Source: Platerodrilus igneus (taxonomy: Eukaryota; Arthropoda; Insecta; Coleoptera; Lycidae). Taken from it: 64,000 nt of DNA. Every line of letters starts with the position of its first letter. The stretch's first letter is position 1. Shown here one piece after another: positions 34,365-47,500 of the stretch. The stretch lies in contig JARFIW010000905.1 in assembly GCA_036346225.1 (NCBI GenBank), positions 62,001-126,000 on the forward strand, read 5' to 3'. The notes under the pieces are model-generated. The model had not been told where the DNA came from. It searched no databases and saw only the letters and a program-made list of their open reading frames with translations. A program made the position numbers and the translations under genes.

Positions 34365-34366
<2 letters not shown>
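32305..34366 (-). repeat. 5' LTR of the 2 kb-LTR element
   Basis: 2062 bp, matching 27072-29137 along its whole length. The shared sequence starts TGCTGTGAAACC and ends AAATATGAGTA in plus-strand reading. Confidence 0.9.

Positions 34367-34407
<41 letters not shown>
34367..34407. repeat. (TA)n tract between two elements
   Basis: About 40 bp of AT repeats between the 5' LTR and the terminal inverted repeat at 34408. The last TA (34406-34407) is the target duplication of the inverted-repeat element. Confidence 0.9.
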
Positions 34408-34410
<3 letters not shown>

Positions 34411-35142
34411 GGTGAGTTTTTAGTGTGGCATCGGTCGATAACTCCGTTATTATAAAAGCTACGTAAACCCAATTAGGTGGCATATTAGACATGCTTAAAG
34501 TGCACAGTTTAAAAATATTTGGAAGCATACAGGCTGTTTCATAATTCCAGGGCATATTAAACTTATATTTTTTTAAATGGAACGCCCTATATATTATTAC
34601 ATTTTTGAAAAGCCCATAAAAAGAGCTTTAATTTGATATCAAATTGTATCTGTCTATTCCTTTTAGTTTTTGAAATATTCAACTGTTTTTAGAAAAAATG
34701 ACCCCGATTAGATACATTGCCACTGCACTAATACACAACTTATGTTAATTTTCAAGATGCAGAAAATTTTACCATATACCATAGTATATTGGTAAATATC
34801 ACTTTTTTGAAATTTCTTCTCAGTATACAGGGTGTGTCAGGTTTCGCAATATGAAATTTTTAAATTTTTTTTTAAATGGCACCCTACCAATTTTATTGCT
34901 ACAATGAATAGTTCATTAAGTGTCCTTTCATTTTTGTTAAGCATTCCCTATACCTAAATCCATTACTTTCTGAGATATTTTTGGTTTTCTTCAAATTTTA
35001 TGAATGTTTTTAATTTACATAACTAAAAATAACTTACTATTGGAGAATATTATAAAACAATTAATACATTTTGATTAACAATCAACTACAGTTAACCAAT
35101 AACAATTTTCACTAAAGATATAACAACCTACAGTAATACGCT
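34408..35142 (+). repeat. Left terminal inverted repeat
   Basis: Inverse match to 38012-38744, ending at TAATACGCT. Small frames within it are not genes. Confidence 0.85.
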
Positions 35143-36228
35143 ATCAACAGAATTCTGCCAGATCAACAATATGCATTTTATAGAAAATGTTCAAGCAGGA
35201 AATCAGGCAGGCTTTGAGAAAAATAACTATTACATGTAAAGTGTCATTTAGGTTTATTAATTGTAGTGTGTTGTCATTTAACAGGATGTTTCTCTTGGTA
35301 TATTCTTGATGCAAGTAGGAAATTTTTTAAACTTGCTCCCAATACCCAAATCATATTTATTTGTTCTTCCACTGTAAAATTCATTTTGAAAACTCCTTCA
35401 AAGATTACATTTAAAACAGAACTGATAATGTGTTTTCCGACGACCACTTGTGAAAACAACAGATTACACACTACTTATTTATGTAGAAAGTAAAGTATAT
35501 CACTCTAGAGTGCGAAAGTACATATCTAGTGTTGAAATACTTTTCAACTCTCGAGTGATATGACTGATGTTAGTATGCTAGTTACCTAGGCAACCCAAAC
35601 GACTACCGGTTTCTACCTTTTGCATTCATTCGTTTCGTTTTGGCTAATAACAGTTTAAAATACCCATAGTTAAATCGATACTGACAGTTTCCGTTTTACT
35701 TAAAGATGTAATTACTCATATTAGTTTGTAATTGAAATGATTTCTTCAATAAAAATTGAGAATGCATACGCTAAAAGCAACAGATTCGCGGATTTTATAA
35801 AAACAAAGTAGGTGTTCGAATTTTCAACATCAAAACGTCAAATAAATTTTATAGGTGTATGTCTGTCTTGCATTATTGCGTACACATTTATTGCAAATAA
35901 GCATAAAAATAACTATTTCGTAATTATTTTTAATGGTGGTCGTCGGAAAAATACTGTACAGTACTCGCGTGGAAGGTGACATTTCACACTCGTGGAATAG
36001 TCGCACTCGGCTGACGCCTCGTGCGACAATACTCTTCCACTCGTGTGAAATGGGTCACTTTCCACGCTAGTAATGTAATATACTATAAACGACAACACAC
36101 TACAATTAATAAACCTAAATGACATTTTGATTGTAATTGTTATTTTTTTCAAAGCCTGCATGATTTCCTGTTTGAGCATTTTCTATAAAATGCATATTGT
36201 TGATCTGGCAGAATTCTGTTGATAGCGT
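35138..36228. mobile_element. Nested 1.1 kb inverted-repeat element
   Basis: Arms of about 145 bp (35138-35281 and 36083-36228) begin ACGCTATCAACAGAATTCTG and its inverse, with about 93% identity by eye. The inner 800 bp hold further partial palindromes (TCACTCTAGAGTG; TTTCACACTCGTGGAA with CCACTCGTGTGAAA). No protein coding is seen. It sits at the inner edge of the left arm of the larger element, so it is probably a MITE or foldback inserted there. Confidence 0.75.
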
Positions 36229-38011
36229 GATACGTTTTTCCTAACTGGGCTCAGCTAACGTATTTTTTCTTAAAGTGCCTAGACGTTGCCGGCACCAGTG
36301 AAACGATTATTGTTTTATGAGGCACCTGCCCTACGTTTATAGAAAGCCAGTCGAGCTAATCTTTCTTACATATAACTGGTCTCACGTTATGAGCAAGTGT
36401 AACGAAGTCTTCCGACATAACTAGGGGTCTATTCCTTGGGTAGAGCTATGAGAAATGGGGGGGTAAGTCGAATTCTGATTGTACATTGAATCTAATCCAA
36501 AACAAATAAGGCGCCACCAAGTCCTGACTTAATTAGGATGATTGCGTAGTGTATTCTAGGGGCGGACGTGGAAACCCAAAGAAAAAAAATCGCCTTCGAT
36601 GACAGAAACCCGTCTTAACTGAACAAGACGCTGCTCCTGTAAGAAATGGTAATAATTAGCTTAATAGAAGGGTGGAACACTATTTGTGTACCACAAACAT
36701 ACATACCTAAAGAAATATCAAAAAAAATATCTCCTATATAAGTTGACATTAAAATTCCACTTATACGGATATTAGTTTCTTGTAATTAGTTTTGACCATA
36801 TTTGATCAAAATAAAAAAGCTTTAATCTTGAACTAGTAATTTACTGAAAAGATTCTCTTTTAAAACAAAATTCAATGCTACAAAGTTTCATAAATAATTA
36901 AATGAGTTCAAGGATTTTAAATAAGGTTTCTTCAAAATAGTTACTAAGCAAACATTTTTAAACTTAATGTAAACTTGTTACAACGAAAAGCCGACTCGGA
37001 CAGATCTGTACGAGAGGGTTACAAAAGTTAAGCATAGTAAATCAAGTTTTCTAATCTAAATTAATTGTGTTAGTTTCAGTTCTAATAAAGAAAGATCACA
37101 AAAATATTCTTATAAGTTCAACTTATGCAAGCATTATTCAAAACATATGTTTATTAGAACACAGGTGTCAGCAGTATATTGCGGGCAAACAAGTGACGTA
37201 ACAAAACATCTGTGGCTGTTACCAACAGGACAAAATGAACCACGTGTATGGTATCTTAAACCATTAAAAATGCTGAATTATAATTTTAACACTGAAAAAT
37301 TCAGTTCAACAAATAATCTAAATTTTATATTATTCGTGCTTATATGCACTAAACAAAATAGCGTGTTTCTAATTTAGAACACGAGCAAAAATCTTAAACT
37401 TATTTACAAACCAGAACTGCTTTATTTGGATGTTAATAGGTGTTGCAAAATCAAACGTAATCACCATACTTCCATCAGGTTTGTAGTAATAAGCTCTTCT
37501 ACCAATTATTTAATTTCTCCATTATCAAAGCCGCTTCTTACGGACTGCAATACAAAGTCGCTTTACATCAGTAGTTGGAATTGTGGTTTCTATAGTTGGT
37601 GTTATGGTGGTTAATTACGCGCTAAACAAAATACCTTAATTAAACAAAGTAAATACTGATTATAGGATACCAACCGCTATTTAAAGATGGATCTCTACTC
37701 TTCAAAGTGTAACCGCAAATTCGCGGCCTGCTTCCAATCATACATCTTGATTTTTCAAGCTTACAGAACCGACCCCTTATCACCTCGCACGAGCGACGGC
37801 GTGACCCCCAGCCGAGGCCCTCAAGCAAAACGCGCCTGCGAAACGTTCTCGAAGGTACAGATACTTGACTATACATAGAAAACAATATGTAGATACAACT
37901 TAAGCGTATTACTAAACTTGTTGCATGTACTTTACTAATAATTTGAATAAAAGCGCTTTATAACTTTACTTTTTATGATGGGATTTAGTAACTACGAAAT
38001 AAACTTGTTAC
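36229..38011. other. Interior of the inverted-repeat element, non-coding
   Basis: No transposase or other recognisable gene. A GC-richer patch at about 37765-37850 stands out but has no coding signature; the frames 37640-37885 (-) and 37687-37878 (+) overlap it on opposite strands and neither is convincing. Confidence 0.5.
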
Positions 38012-38744
38012 AAGCGTATTATTGTAGGTTGTTATATCTTTAGTGAAAATTGTTATTGGATAAGTGTAGTTGATTGTTAATCAATATGTATTAATTGTTT
38101 TATAATATTCTCCAATAGTAATTTATTTTTAGTTATGTAAATCAAAAACATTCATAAAATTTGAAAAAATCAAAAATATCTCAGAAAGTAATGGATTTAG
38201 GTATAGGGAATACTTAACAAAAATGAAAGGACACTTAATAAACTATCCATTGTAGCAATAAAATTGGGGGGGGGGGGATTAAAAAAAATTTTTAAAATTG
38301 CATTTTGCGAAACCTGACACCCTGTATACTGGGAAGAAATTTCAAAAAGGTGATATTTACAAATATACTATGGTATATGGTAAAATTTTCTGCATCTTGA
38401 AAATTAACATAAGTTGTGTATTAGTGCAGTGGCAATGTATCTAATCGGGGTCATTTTTTCTAAAAACAGTTGAATATCTCAAAAACTAAAAAGAATAGAC
38501 AGATACAATTTGATATCAAATTAAAGCCCTTTTTAGGGGCTTTTCAAAACTGTAATAATATATAGGGTGTTCTATTTAAAAAAATATAAGTTTAATATGC
38601 CCTGGAATTATGAAACAGCCTGTATGCTTCCAAAAATTTTTAAAATGTGCACTTAAGGCATGCCTAATATGCATCCAAATTTGGTTTACGTAGCTTCTAT
38701 AATAACGGAGTTATCGACCGTTGCCACACTAAAAACTCACCCTG
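38012..38744 (-). repeat. Right terminal inverted repeat
   Basis: See 34408-35142. It contains a run of about 11 G at 38268-38278 that replaces a different sequence in the left arm. Confidence 0.85.
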
Positions 38745-38754
38745 TATATATATG

Positions 38755-38797
<43 letters not shown>
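38745..38797. repeat. (TA)n tract after the inverted-repeat element
   Basis: TATATATATGTCGATATAT followed by about 40 bp of TA. It begins with the right TA target duplication (38745-38746). Confidence 0.9.
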
Positions 38798-38799
<2 letters not shown>

Positions 38800-40194
38800 T
38801 TACACTCCCACATGCACACACTCATACATACATGCACTGTTAGCGGCCATGTGCGCTGACAGCAGCACCGCATGACCTCACGAAGATTCCCAGAGACGTG
38901 GACCGGGTGTCTGTGAAAACCCCCCGTGCAATCACACGGTGACTAACGGAAATGAAAAGACAATAGAGATATAGGAAAAGTAGAAAGAGGGAGGTAGGCA
39001 TTTTGGAATGCATAAGTGACACTTCCAGGTAGAAGAGAATAGAGAAAGGGCTCGCATTGAGCAAAAAAGATAGAAAAGGTGAATAGAAAAACACTACTCA
39101 ACCAGCCAATGTGGTCAGTAGTCGGGAGTGAGAGAAAAATCACTCTTATGTGATAGACAGGTGTTCCGGGACAAGAACAGGTCTACCGAATGAAAGATAA
39201 GGCAGAATCGGAGACAGCAAGATAAGAAAAAGTAGAGTTTTTGGACCAGCGTCCGAGAGAAAGTAGAGAGTTTTTCCTGTTAAACACAGGTCGGTCTGAA
39301 GGACCACCTGCTATATTAATCAGACAAGTTAAGATGCATCATAAGTTAAAAAAATTACTGGGCTCTTAATGAGAACTAGTACAATCATTTTCCTAACGAG
39401 TGCATCCACTATGATAAGAAAATCAGACAAAAGTTGAAACAACAACTTAAAAGTATCCCTACAGATACCTTCACACAAAAACCAACTGCTGCAAGGTATT
39501 TTTTTAAAAACGGCATAAACACACAAAAATGCTTAACTATAAACAGTTAAATACAGACTCACTGTCCCAATATGTTAAAAACAACCGAGAATTCGATAAG
39601 GTATCAATAAAAAGCGATAGCACCTCACCAAAAAGTTCAATAAAAACAACAACAAAATGTTTATATGTTATGGTAACTGAATAGAAAAGGAAAACAAGCA
39701 ATGATAAAAGATAGAGTGAGCAACTGTAATAATTCAGAAGAAAAACACATGGAATAGAAACTCCTAGTTTTTTACAACTGTGAATATGGACTATTTCTTA
39801 CAATGGCATAGGCCGCGTCTCCTATGTGAGCTTCAAGAAAAAAGCTTCCACTCAAAACATCAGCTAAAACCAATCATAAAAATTCACCACAAAATTAAAC
39901 GATGTAAGATAAATACTGAAAACAAAATAATATGATGTAAGAAAGGTGCCAAGATTAATTAAATGAAGCGACAGAGTTATACTGGGTGACCTAGACAATA
40001 AACAGATATATGACTAACAATAAATTCAAGGAAAAGTCAAGAAGTAACAAAAAGATAGCTAGTTTAAGGTAAATAAGTTAAACGTGTAGAAGGTAGGTGC
40101 TGTATAAGAGAAGGAATGAGTAAATAAAGTTAACTAATTTATAGTAGGGACACAAACATTAGGTAAATCGTTAAGAAAATAAAACGTAAAAAAT
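38798..40194. other. Non-coding; probable 3' part of the old Gypsy element
   Basis: No supported gene. It directly follows the pol stop (40195-40197, minus strand), so at least its right part should be 3' untranslated sequence of that element. The purine-rich, repeat-like stretch 38940-39300 may belong to another element. Confidence 0.45.
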
Positions 40195-43100
40195 TTAATT
40201 AACATTTGATTCAGCAGAGAATGGCTTAAGGTCTTTAATATGCCACCTTCCTTTGCGTTTTCCTTCAGCATCTTAAAGTTCATAGATAAGTGGACTAACG
40301 ACACGAGTGACCTTATATAAAATGAATTTAGGGGCTAATTTTGAAGAAAATTTTTTAGTTGCATCCGATAAGACATAATCCTATTTCCAAACATGTTCGC
40401 CTAAAGCAAAGGAAATATTTCGTTCACGCAAATTATAGTGGTCCTTACTTTTTCGTAAGCTTTTAGCAAATTTTTTCTAGCGTCGTTAAAGATAGAAGGT
40501 AATGATTGTTGGTCTTTGTCCCAGCGTACTTTTTCGTCAAATTCAATTACGTTAGTATCGTCAGGAACTGAACCATAATAGCTACCATCGATTGGGGTAT
40601 ATCTTCCAAAAACAAGAAATGACGGAGTAAATTGGGTTGCTTCGTGTTTCGATGTACGCAAAGCTTGAGAAATGTTAAAGATATTTTCAACCCATCTAGT
40701 ATGGTCTAAATCGATATATGAAGAGATAGCCGTAATTAAGACTCTATTTACTCTTTCGGTAGGGTTTACTTGGGGATGGTATTTTGCGTTAAACCAAATT
40801 TTTTATACTTTAAGCTTTTAACGAAGTTTTGAAAATCTTTTAAGATAAATTGCACCCCATTGTCACAAAGAATAATCTGAGGAACACCGAAGATAGGAAA
40901 TACATTTTTCTCTAGGAATTTAATTATAGCCGCAGATGTGGCTTTACGTAACGGTTGTAACATAACAAATTTAGAAAACTAATCGGTGACAACTAATAAG
41001 TCAAGCGATATTAATTGAAAGGGATAAAATATGCGTTTAAAGTTACCCATCAAGCCAGAACGAGCCTCTTGAGAGCTCTTCTGAGATCCACAAATTTTAC
41101 AGTTCCTAATATAGCGACAGACAGAATGTCTTAATGTAGGCCAATAATATAATTCAGATATTTTAGCTAGGGTTTTCGTAACACCAAGATGAGCAGCTAT
41201 AGGATCATCATGACACAATTTCAGAACCCCACTGCGATTAGCGGCAGGGACAACAAGTTTCCATTCAGGGATGTTAGAGATTTTGCGGGATAAGGAAGAT
41301 ACAAATTTATATAATCTATTATTCGTTACACGAAAGGTGGGAAATTTATCGGGATTTTTAGAAACTTTCTTGATCATATTAAGATTCCAGGCATCAGGAA
41401 TTAAATCTGGAAGATTAAGAGAGGCGACATCACAAGATAGGGCATCAGGTACGATATTTAATTTACCAGGTCTATGCCTATCGTCAAAGGTAAATTGAGA
41501 GATACGCAAGTTCCATCTTGCCAAACGACCTGCGGGTTGTTGTAAGTTATTTAGCCATGTGAAGGCTGCACAATCAGTAATTACCGTGAAATATGTACTT
41601 TCAACATATCCTCTAAAATTTTTCAATACCAAAGATAACCCCTAGTAGTTCACGTTCGGTAGCTGAATATTTTTGTTCAGCAGAAGTTAAGGCACGACTT
41701 GCGTAAGCGATAGAGTGTCCCAAACCTTTGCTCACCTGGAACAACATTGCGCCTAAACCAGTAAGTGAGGCATCGGTTTGTATATAAAATCCTTCATCAA
41801 AATTGAGCGAGATTAAAGTAGGTGCAAAAGTGATTAACGTTTTGATTTGTTTAAAACCCTGCTGAGCTTCTAAATTCCATTCGACAGATTTGGATTTCTT
41901 TTTATTTTTAATTAGGGCGGTAATGGGTGTAGATATGGTTGAGAGGTTTGCTAGAAAAATGCGATAATAACTAATCATTTCTGTTAAACGTTTAATTTCT
42001 GTGACAGTTTTGTTTGTTTTAAATTTAGTAATAGCATCGGCTTTAGCAGGATCTGCTCGTAAACCAGTTCCATCGATAATAAAACTAAGAAATGTAGGAG
42101 AAGAACAGCAAAATCGACATTTCTCCCAATTTATTTTAAAACCTGCTGCATTTAAGCGTTCAGCAACTTCGTTAAGTGTAGCGATATGTTCTTCAAAAGA
42201 ACTTGAGATAACTAATATATCGTCTACAAATACAAAAGCACGTTCCTGGTGTAAGATAGGACCTAACGTTTGATCTATAGTACATTGTAAAGTTTGTGGT
42301 GCGTTACAGAGATCAAATGGCAAAAAATTATATTCGAAAAGACCTCGACCTGGAACACAAAAAGCAGTTTTTGAACGGGAAGATAAGTCAAGAGGGATCT
42401 GATAAAAAGCTTGTCTAAGATCGATAGATGAGATTAATTTAGCGTTTTGAAGCCGACTTAAAATCGAATCAGTACGGGGTAAAGGGTAGGCGTTCGACAC
42501 AGTTACAAAATTAAGCTTTCTGCTATCAAAACAAACACGCCATTCATCATTTTTCATGCGGACTATTAACACGGGAGACATCCATGGCGAATTTGAGGGA
42601 GAGATAACACCAGATTCTAGCATTTTATCTATTTCGGAATGCAAATGTTTTTAAAATGCAGGCCATAGCGAATATTGACGTTGCTTAAAAGGGAGGGCAC
42701 CACCTGTAGAGATAATATGTGTTGCAGTAGTAACGCAACCAAGTTTAGAGGTATTTAATTTACGAAATTTGTCGATTGTAGAGTTAAGAATTGAATTTTG
42801 GGATTCAGTAAGAGAAATTTTATTAGATATTCCAGCAGATGCACAGGAATTTGTTTTGAGGGAAGTTTGCCAAGAAAAATCTTGAAACTAGAGCGTTAAA
42901 TTAAAAAGTTTACAGAAATCTACGCCAAATAAAAATGGGTAATCTAATGTAGGTACGATCAAAAATGGAACGTCACGTTCAAGTGATTCTACCCGAATTT
43001 TTAGTTTAAGGGAACTCCCTTACATGTATTTGATTATCGTCAGCTAAATTTATAGAGGTTTTTTCCGGAATACCTTAAATTTTAATGTTTTGTTTAAATA

Positions 43101-43221
43101 GTTGCTGCAAGCCATCGTTATTTCCAAGGGAACATGAGAAACCTGTGTCCAATAAAGCTATTACATTTAAGGAACCAATCGAAATAGGTAAGTGAGGACG
43201 AATATCAAGGGGTTTCTTAAC
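40195..43221 (-). pseudogene. pol: Protease-RT-RNase H-integrase of the old Gypsy element
   Basis: In minus-strand order: protease with VIALLDTGFSCSLGN (about 43130-43170); RT with WMSPVLIVRMKNDEWRVCFD, SSIDLRQAFYQIPL and AFVFVDDILVIS (42644-41613); RNase H with IQTDASLTGLGAML and ERELLGVIFG; a one-base break at about 41625; VITDCAAFTWL (TDC instead of TDH), HRPGKLNIVPDALS; integrase HHCC finger (IRNCKICGSQ), core LISLDLLVVTD and LCDNGVQF, and a C-terminal piece (40661-40401) running to GRWHIKDLKPF and the stop at 40195-40197. At least four breaks interrupt the frame. It belongs to the Gypsy superfamily; the clade was not determined. Its first codons adjoin the LINE duplication at 43222. Confidence 0.88.
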
Positions 43222-43234
43222 AAGTTGTAAGGCA
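43222..43234. repeat. LINE target-site duplication, left copy
   Basis: AAGTTGTAAGGCA, identical to 50487-50499. It lies in the Gypsy pol coding sequence just upstream (minus strand) of the protease. Confidence 0.92.
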
Positions 43235-44519
43235 TTATAATTTGAATAAGGGCCGCTATACTTGCGGCCACGTCAACAATGCTCCACCCGAAGATACTAC
43301 ATTAAATTTAAACGCGAAAAGGAAACGTGCTTCTAATTTATTCTAACTTCATAATTAATCCACCCTAAATAAAAATGTAACAGACTGAAACGAAAACTAA
43401 AAAACAGGTTTTAAATAATGGTATCCCTAGCGTTGACTTTAGAGTGTGCCCGATCAACAAGACGAGCAAAAATGAGAAGGAGAGGGATCCGTAATACCGG
43501 ATAGCAGACGCCGGCTCTGCCTACCAGTGCGACCTGAAGGGTCGACTTAAAACTATCCAAATCTAGCTAGCTAATTTAAAATAGATTCAAATTTCTAAGG
43601 CAATTGCCAAAAGTATTAATAGTGAATCCAACTATTTTGCCTGCTCTATAAATTTACAAATTCGTTCTCCCTGATCTAATTATTTTATCCTAAATTTGTC
43701 CCTAACGTTTCTTATCATTCCCTAACTGACATATTATATATACAATCTACTTTTCTATATATACTGCGACCAAAAATTGGCGACAGAACATCAAACGAAT
43801 TAAATCAAGCCACAAAACTATAAGTGTAAAAATAAATATAAATATAATATAGATATATAAATAAACATATAATAAATATATAAATAAGTATCTGAATAAG
43901 CAAAAGCATGTAACAGTGCATATATTAGCAAAAGCGCCATTACACAAAAACCAGCTTGTTAGATTATTTCAAAATCTGTTTAAAATCAATCAATGCTCAT
44001 GCAAGTATAGCCGCCACAATTTTGTTCTTACCTCCAATATAAATTTCACCAGCATCCGAAGATCTGGTCGTCTACCTACATCTATTGGTTTTCTAATTTT
44101 ATGAAAGAGTTGAATATGCATCGTTAAAGTCCTGGTGGATATGCACTAAACGTTCTGGGAGGATCACAATCACTATCACTTCACTTTTTAAGTCCTGGGG
44201 GGATGCGCGGTTTCACTCTATTTTATTATTTCTTTATTAATTACACTTATTTAAATTAATGAGGTTTCCTGATTTAGTTCGTTGTTATTTATTTGTTTCG
44301 TATAGTCTCGATTTTCCGCGCGTAGAAGGTGGGACAGTTTTAGTGGTGTGTTCGTCGTGCATATTAGAGTTTTGGGTATACTTATTTAATTATTATTACT
44401 GGTTGTCTTTCTTTTTTTTCTTTTTTTTTGCAGGTTTTGGTTATAATGCTCTTATCATGTCAAAATCACGCCAGGTCGAAATCTATAATTTTCCAATCCT
44501 TCCACCATCCCCTCCCGTC
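43235..44519 (-). other. LINE 3' untranslated region
   Basis: No coding sequence. Two similar 20-25 bp segments (AGTCCTGGTGGATATGC near 44127 and AGTCCTGGGGGGATGCGC near 44190) occur. A T-rich tract with AG lies near 44410-44432. Confidence 0.6.
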
Positions 44520-47500
44520 TTACACACGATTATCACTGTCTAATCTCGCAACCCTTCCTGCGAACTCTCTAAAGGCTGTCCAGAACGCTTTCTGTTTAGC
44601 CACTTCCTCTAGGCTCTTTGGCCATGCTAGACCTACAATAACTAATTTCGTATCAGCCAACCCTCGATTTGCCGCTTCAAGCGAGCAGTCGAAAAGCACG
44701 TGCTCTGCGCTTTCCGCGCCCTCACCGCATTCACAGCGGTCGTTGTTGGTTAACCCGAACCTATGTAAATACGCTTTAAGGGCGCCGTGCCCTGTTATTA
44801 ACTGAACCATTTTATGATCGAGTTTTACTTCGATCTTGCCACTAGCTTCTAAGCTCGGTATGAATTTGTGGGTCAACCTGCCCGTGGCAGCGTTGTTCCA
44901 CCTCTCTTCTCATTGTCGGATTGACCTTTCACGCAGCTTTCTTTTAATCAAAGACTTCGGTATCGACGAATGTGATATTCGAAAGTCTCCCGTCGCGGCC
45001 TCTTTAGCAAATTCATCAGCCCTATCGTTTCCTACGTTACAATTGTACTATCACTGATTATATAATACTCGTCTCTGCCCGTATGGTTTATTACGTAATC
45101 AATAGCATCTCGTATGGCTACCAATTCGACCTGGAAAATTGTGCTCCAGTTCGCGAGTTTGGCTTGAAATCGAAACACCTCCCTATTCTGCTTATACACG
45201 ACAAACACCGCGCCTGCTTGCCCATCGTCCATACGTGATCCGTCCGTATAAATTCTGATACCCATCGCGTCCTCATCACTTTCGACAAACTCGATTCCTC
45301 TAATATCAGCTGGGTGCCCCAACTCAGATACAACGATCTTTCTTGCAATTTTCCTATTACCAAGATTAAGATCTTCGATAATTTCACGCCCTTTTCCTAT
45401 ATTTATTATTCGCCTATCTCTAATCTCCCTAACGACATATTCAATAGGGAGAGTCCTACTGATCACCAGGACCGCCTCCGTGGAGGTAGTCCTGTACGCC
45501 TTCGCCGCTTTTACCGCGGCTATAAGTTGTACGTTCGTCAATTGACGCACCTCTCTAACTTAACAAACTTCTGCCCATACAGAAGCTGCGTACAGCATTG
45601 CCGGCTCAATTGCTCCGGCATAAACCGTCCGCAGCAATTCGCCCCTGAAACCCCACTTTTTTAGCCGCCGCCATCATTTTATTTGATAATTCGCCGCCCT
45701 TACTTTTTACGCATTGTACGTGCGCTTTCCAATTTAATTTATCGTCGATCTTGACGCCGAGGTAGGTAATACAATTTTTAAACGGCATTTTCTCCCACCC
45801 TAGCTCTAGCCTAGGAGGTATCTGTCCTGGTTTCATGCCGAAATAAAGCGCCTCTGACTTCGCCGTGTTAAATTTAATTTTACCGCCTGCAACCATTTGC
45901 GTAATTTATTAAGCGCCTCTTTCGGTTTTGTGCGCATATCCATTAACAATCTTGATCTTACAATTAAAAGCGTGTCATCCGCAAACCCAACGATTGAGCA
46001 TCCTGCGGGCAACTTGGCCCTAAAGAAGAATGCTCTCATACAACAACTTCCAAAATGTGGAACCAGAACATGACCCCTGCGGGCATCCCCTTTCCACCTC
46101 AAGCGACAGAACTTCACCCGGAATTTCAACCTGTGCCAATCGCCCCGAGATATGACTCTTGACCAAAGACATCAAGTTTCGCGGACAACCCCTACGATCT
46201 ACCTTGCAAACGATTAATGGCTACCAGGCAACATAAAATGCTCCTGAAATGTACAAAGCAACAACAACACAGTACTCTTTAGCATCTCTCGCCTGCTTAA
46301 TTTCCCCGACAACAAACTCTAACGCGTCGATAGTCGACTTGCCTTCCACGAAACCAAACTGTCGGTTATTAAAACCGCCGCTGTCTCGCACTAGGTGCTT
46401 AACACGCGTAGTCATAACGCGATCTAAAACTTTCCCCAGCACCGGTAGCAAGCTAATTGGACGATAGATATTACGTTCTGCATTTTCCAGCAACGCGGAA
46501 AAACGCCCCTTTCTAAACAAAGATTAAACAACCCAACAATGATATACGGGGCTAACAGGCACGCCTCCAGAGCTGCGTCTGAAGTGATTCCGCCCCGGTG
46601 CCTTCTTAGGATTTATCCCCCTAAGAGCCCTGACGACCTCGTGAACTAGGATTGCCTTATCGGCACCTGTTCCTTGCGCCTCTGCAGCTTCCCGGCGTAC
46701 TAAATCGTGCGACCCTTCATCCCCCTCGGGATTATTCGATGGGAAAAATTTCTCTAGTAAATATTCCGCTGTGGTTTTATAACCTTTCGTGTATTCGTCA
46801 TTTGTTTTCTTTATATTACTGTTGTTTTCCTCTAATTACGCGGTATGCGGTTCCTTCTCTGAGTTTCGCGTGCAGAATTCTTTAAATTTATTTATTCGCG
46901 TTTCTTCTATTAATATCTTATATTCGCGGTAACTTTGATTGTATTCTATTCCCGAGGCGCGTTGATAGCGGCGCTTTAGGTTACGCGTTTCTGCCCGCTT
47001 GGTGGTTAGTTCCCGGGTCCACCAGGGTACGCTGTTTTTAAATGTTCTCTCTGCGACATGGAATACGACGACGCGTCTACCACCGCGTCGTTTAATTTTT
47101 TCGCAAGTGTTTCTACTTCGTCTGCCCCTCGGCAGTTAAATAGCTCATTTTTGAGCACAGGGATACTTTCGCCAAAATTTTGTTTAAATCGCTCCTAATT
47201 TGCTTTTTTATTACAGAACCGCGGAAATATAGTTAGCTGCTCGTTTGTGCTTGTTTTAGTTTCAATGTCCCATGTTATTAATTTATGGTTAGAGAGCGTT
47301 TCCTCGTCCGACCTTAATTTCCAATTACAAATCGTTTCTAACATTTCGTGCGAGACTGCAGTAATATCTATAAAACTGCTGCCTCTATGCTCCTCAAACG
47401 TAGGTGAATCATTAGTGTTTATCACACTAAGATCCCATTCCGTATAAAGATCAGCAACCTGCGAGCCTCTATCGTCTTCGATAGGGCTGCCCCATAATGG

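Larger units (their letters stand above)
27072..34366 (-). mobile_element. LTR retrotransposon with 2 kb LTRs and collapsed pol
   Basis: Two direct repeats of about 2.06 kb (27072-29137 and 32305-34366) flank only 3.2 kb. Orientation is minus: gag-like and protease frames read leftward, and a purine-rich tract (AAATAGGGGGAAAA on the minus strand, 29138-29151) sits before the left, i.e. 3', LTR. Flanking ATAT on both sides is compatible with a 4-bp duplication but lies inside a TA repeat. RT is reduced to a short fragment, and RNase H and integrase are absent, so the copy is non-autonomous. No TGG-type primer site was recognised after the 5' LTR. Confidence 0.88.
34408..38744. mobile_element. 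4.3 kb element with about 735 bp terminal inverted repeats
   Basis: The left end CAGGGTGAGTTTTTAGTGTG is the inverse of the right end. The arms (34408-35142 and 38012-38744) pair over about 735 bp with roughly 93% identity by eye, plus a G/C-run indel near 38265. TA flanks both ends, as for Tc1/mariner-type and other TA-targeting elements. A second CAGGGTG terminus-like sequence lies inside each arm (about 34828 and 38323, followed by TCAGGTTTCGCAA), suggesting that the arms themselves contain nested ends. No transposase was found in 36229-38011. Foldback-like or a deleted DNA transposon; family unknown. Confidence 0.85.

Noticed and set aside
37640..37885. Arg-rich minus-strand frame in a GC-richer patch
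   Set aside because: Opposite frames are equally open and neither shows a known domain.
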